Shown here: one piece after another, positions 61,101 through 64,000 of the stretch
Layout of the letters: the number at the start of each line of letters is the position of its first letter
Position numbering within the stretch: position 1 is the first letter of the stretch
Source: Stenocarpella maydis
Taxonomy: Eukaryota > Ascomycota > Sordariomycetes > Diaporthales > Diaporthaceae
DNA: 64,000 nt
Direction: 5' to 3'
Assembly: GCA_002270565.1 (NCBI GenBank)
Contig: NQMI01000016.1
Span: forward strand, 482,432 to 546,431
Program-made: the position numbers and the translations under genes
The notes under the pieces: model-generated
What the model saw: only the letters and a program-made list of their open reading frames with translations
Databases searched by the model: none
What the model was told of the DNA's origin: nothing

Positions 61101-62819
61101 CGCACGTCATCCCGCAGCCGTGCTGCTGCTGCTGCCGGGTCCCGAATCTGTGCGCTTCATGCGGCGGGGGGATGCTGATCTACTGATGGCCAACCTCCTA
61201 CGCCCCTCGGTCCAATGATCAAGTCCCAATAATCGCAGCGCAGCCCCTCCTCCCTGGTCGAGAAATGCACACCGCTAGGTGTGATAATGTCATTGCAGAG
61301 TACGAATATACCCAACGCGGGGAACGTCTGTCCGATCCTCATTTGTCATGTCCAGACTGCCTTGAGGTCCACCCTCTCGCGCGCAATCCTGCGTACGCCC
61401 GAGGCGCTTGCAGTTGGGCGTGTGTATCTGTCGTGCTTAGTGGATACTGTGCTACTATTTTCCCCGTGTTTCTTGTCAACCCTTGTGTGGCGCATAGTCA
61501 CACGCGTGGCCCCACGTGCACACATACGCTACGGGGGACAGACGGCGGGTCCACGCAATGCTCGCCTCCGCCCGGCCAGAGAGAGCCTGCTGCCCCTAGG
61601 CGTATGTCTGTGGCTACGGGAATGGGTTGTGGGACAGGGAGAGTGGGTAGAACATGGGTTGGAATATAGATTGCTTCTCTGTGTGTTCTCTACGATCCGT
61701 CGTGCGACGAAGGCGCCGGTATTGTTGGGAAGGGAGGTGGTGGAGGAGATAGATGCGGCGGCATATGCACAGGCTGAACCCCCCCCCCTTCTTGGGCAGC
61801 CAGGAGATAGATGGTGCTCCATGGCCAGGCCTGGCAGACTGTCAGCGGTCGCGTATGCATGGCAATGACACTTTTTGCTGCCCAGGCGGGGGCGGCCGTT
61901 GTTGTTTCGCTATGTAGTGTAGTAGTTATTGGACTTTTGCATGTGGGGCTCGCGAGTACTAGGGGCGGCGGTCTGAGGCTGGATTGATTATCCTGCCAGA
62001 CACCTTTTCTCTGGCTGGTGGCTAGTGGTAGTTAGGAGCTGTTCTTTGGACGTCTATGGGCCACAGGATTATTGTAATGTGAAACCCCGACGTTTCGTGG
62101 GATGTTGTGTCAGCCTATAATATATTCACACTTGTGAAGACTTGTGGGTAATCTCCTGGTTTCCTCGGAATTTATTCTTGTACGGGATTTTGGTGACGGG
62201 TTTGGACGCCATTGCAGATCTCTTTCACACTAGAAAATGAGGGAAAGGAAGGCTCTGAATTCCGTGGAATTAACCTTAACCAACTTGACCCCCAAGTAGC
62301 AGCGGCACGTGCTCATCTATTAACTTACTATGAAGCACAGCACAATCAAGACCTACCTTGAATCACCAGCATCAATGTGATTCTATGAGCAGGGTAACAC
62401 AAGGGCCTTCCCTCTGAGCTCCATTTGTTTACCTGATTTAGCCACAAAAAAGATCCGTTTTCTGGTGACGAGATCCCATTCTCTTGCCTTGCGGCCTTAC
62501 TGCCATGACCTGGTCGAAATGGCCAGCTAGTTGAAGCTGAAACAAATCCCCAGGCAAGTATAACACCACCCATAGAGATTTAACTGCTCAAAGCAGCGTG
62601 TCAAACAGAAGAGACAGGGACAGAAGTAAAAAAGAGGATGATAAACACAGCCCTGGACCTAAATGCGTGACTGCTCTACTCGTGTATAATACCAGGTGGA
62701 AAGCGCCTCCCGGGGCCCTAAGGGGCTATTTATCTAAGTATCTAGGTATTAAAGCTTAAATAGGCGTAAAGTAGGTTCAAGTTTTACTTGATCGCTCACT
62801 CCGCTCGCTCCTCCAGCAA
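55106..62819. other. Long gene-poor region
   Basis: About 7.7 kb with no gene I can support. Frames of up to 288 codons (55704-56570 and 59265-60077, plus strand) are rich in Cys, Trp, Arg and His and show no domain, so they look like chance frames in GC-rich DNA. A frame at 58519-58822 (ATG in good context; MTSALESLQHEAEP...) is the best candidate for a first exon, but no downstream exon could be joined. It holds one TACGGAGTA element (56559-56567), short tandem units (57867-57913) and C-runs (57825, 61779). A long regulatory region or non-coding RNA gene is possible. Confidence 0.45.
57867..57913. repeat. Short tandem repeat of GTGCCTCCCGGA-like units
   Basis: About four degenerate copies of a 12-nt unit (two exact, then variants GTCTTCCGGATT and GCCTCCGGGATG). 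Minor minisatellite. Confidence 0.7.
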
Positions 62820-63000
62820 AACCCCTCCACGCCACCTGGTAGGGGCCTCCGCATGCCCAGATAAAGGGCCCTCAACACGCCCAGAGGAGGGACCTCCACA
62901 TACCCAAACGGAGGGCTTCCATAAAGGCCCTCCAGGCACCCAGAGGAAGGCCCTCTATATACCCAAAGGGAGGGCCCCTAGAGGGAGGTCCCCCCCTTCT
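62820..63000. repeat. Degenerate tandem repeat with AGGGxCCTCCACATACCCAGAGG-type units
   Basis: About seven units of 22-24 nt built from a CCTCC/CCCTC core, a CATACCCA-like centre and AGAGGAGGG. The same unit is found in reverse orientation at 63930-64000, so the two blocks bracket an 930-nt AT-richer interior. This suggests long terminal inverted repeats of a mobile element. Confidence 0.65.
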
Positions 63001-63169
63001 TAGGCCCCAGCTCTCTAGGTTAGGGTTCTCCCATAAACCAATCAGTATGTAAACAGTATCTGGCCTTGAATTAGTCCAAGTTTCTAAACCGTCTGGGCGT
63101 ATAGTGTGTTAAGATTCCGTTCATAGACTGTCCTGGATGAATGGCATGGGCCTTGGCGTATGTCTGCCA

Positions 63170-63290
63170 TCAAGACGTGCTACGGAACCCAAGCTGTTGG
63201 GCAATTTTGGCGAAGGAGATGCTTTGTTGAACCAAGGACCGCAGTTGATCTCGGACCTTAGGTGTGATGGCATCGAGTTTGGTAACTAAA
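63170..63290 (-). pseudogene. Relic of a Tc1/mariner-like transposase N terminus
   Basis: On the minus strand about 38 codons stay open and read TKLDAITPKVRDQLRSLV followed by QQSISFAKIAQQLGF and RSTS. This is the pattern of the first helix-turn-helix of Tc1/mariner-type transposases (TP-x-x-R-x-x-L ... S-x-x-x-IA-x-x-LG). It is cut off on both sides by stops, and no DD(E/D) catalytic part was found. It lies inside the inverted-repeat bracket at 62.82-64.0 kb. Assignment rests on pattern only. Confidence 0.5.
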
Positions 63291-63357
63291 CCTGGTTGGT
63301 TCTTCTATAAGTCCAAGAGAATTCAAGTCCTCAAGCCTCTTTTAAGGTTAGCATCAA

Positions 63358-63580
63358 TATACTCCTAGGGTTACAGGCTTATATTTATTGGAACAGGTTT
63401 TATACACGCTGCATTTCCATTCTTTTTTATTTTCTCAATAGTAAGTCTATAGAATTTACTATAATAGAAGCACAACTTGCATTTTCTAACAACAGCTAGA
63501 GTAATCTTTAACAGCATTCGCTTGGCCACTTCTGCCTCAATCTTACTCTTATGCGCAGCTTTACTCGATTCTTTCCTTCA
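63358..63580 (-). pseudogene. Unidentified Lys-rich open fragment inside the repeat-bounded element
   Basis: A minus-strand frame of roughly 70 codons stays open (ESSKAAHKSKIEAEVAKRML, then VVRKCKLCFYY, then EKIKKNGNAACIKPV) and ends at a stop near 63358. It looks like the basic, helical part of a transposable-element protein, but I cannot name the family. It precedes the helix-turn-helix fragment on the same strand. Confidence 0.35.
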
Positions 63581-63929
63581 GACTGTTAGCCTATACTCCA
63601 GGTCAGGTATAATTACTGCTTACCTCTTCTTCCAATACTTTAGGAGCAAACCATTCTACGGTTCCTAAGGTAAGCCCGGGATTAATAGATTTTCTTCTTG
63701 ATAGCCTGAATCTCAGGTTGCAATAAAGTCCGCATGCTCTCCCGCATACTGGATTAGGGGTATATGCTGAAGCAGCAGCTCAACACCTGTTGACCGCTCT
63801 ACGGACTAATCAGGTTAAAGGATTCGCATGTCGCCAGCCCAGCTCCGAATAGACCATATGCATGTGTCCAAGTGGTAAAACGACACCCTGCAAGAACGCA
63901 GATAAATCGGAGAGAACTAATAAAGTTAG

Positions 63930-64000
63930 AAGTTGTCCTCTGGGCATATTTACTTATATATATAGAGGTTCCTCTGGGTATATGGAGGCCCCTCCTCTGG
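63930..64000. repeat. Inverted copy of the 62.8-kb repeat unit, cut by the window end
   Basis: The end of the window, read in reverse complement (CCAGAGGAGGGGCCTCCATA...), matches the units at about 62880-62920 with few differences. It is the probable right terminal inverted repeat, continuing beyond the window. Confidence 0.65.

Noticed and set aside
1..64000. tRNA, rRNA, CRISPR, telomeric repeats, biosynthetic or defence gene clusters
   Set aside because: Looked for B-box-like GGTTCGA motifs, TTAGGG arrays, regular direct repeats and known core enzymes on both strands; nothing convincing was seen. A covariance-model scan would be needed to exclude small RNAs.

Overview
The window looks like nuclear DNA of a filamentous ascomycete, most probably a Sordariomycete. 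Coding sequence is GC-rich. Introns are short (about 52-90 nt in most genes) with GT..AG ends and CTAAC/CTGAC-like branch sites. The housekeeping proteins (EF-2, eS17, Mrp51, Csf1, Bbc1, Rtr1) are clearly of filamentous-fungal type, and there are no bacterial operon or CRISPR signs. I do not assign a genus. One unresolved base (N at 50211) next to a long C run suggests a draft assembly.

Layout. 1-3.1 kb: a minus-strand seven-TM organic solute transporter alpha-type (DUF300/TMEM184) gene, whose C-terminal tail is split off by a 61-nt intron. 5.06-14.85 kb: a giant plus-strand Csf1 homologue (3,242 aa, almost all in one exon). 15.7-17.9 kb: a minus-strand fungal multi-pass membrane protein of unknown function. 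20.6-22.5 kb: plus-strand methylenetetrahydrofolate reductase. 25.4-28.2 kb: minus-strand RBM26/27-type CCCH+RRM protein. 29.0-31.9 kb: minus-strand elongation factor 2. 33.7-35.2 kb: mitoribosomal Mrp51. 35.9-36.5 kb: ribosomal protein eS17. 37.0-38.0 kb: the CTD phosphatase Rtr1/RPAP2. 39.5-43.1 kb: SH3 protein Bbc1. 45.8-48.2 kb: a second multi-pass membrane protein of unknown function. 53.6-55.1 kb: a conserved fungal protein of unknown function with a histidine-rich tail.

The left two thirds is ordinary housekeeping sequence. EF-2, Mrp51 and eS17 lie within 7.5 kb, with an RNA-surveillance-type protein and a Pol II CTD phosphatase beside them, so this is a cluster by theme (gene expression), not an operon. 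From 43 kb rightwards the sequence becomes gene-poor. It carries an AT-rich, RIP-like block (45.0 kb), a frameshifted gene fragment (49.2-49.8 kb), many G/C homopolymers, and at 62.8-64 kb a repeat-bounded mobile-element relic with a Tc1/mariner-like helix-turn-helix fragment. A zinc-knuckle relic also sits between the EF-2 and Mrp51 promoters.

I found no convincing new multi-gene system. The most interesting observations are a GA..AG intron in the eS17 gene, a 9-base element (TACGGAGTA) repeated only between genes, and the decayed fragments. All exon joins given here were worked out by hand from reading frame and splice signals; none is supported by transcript data.
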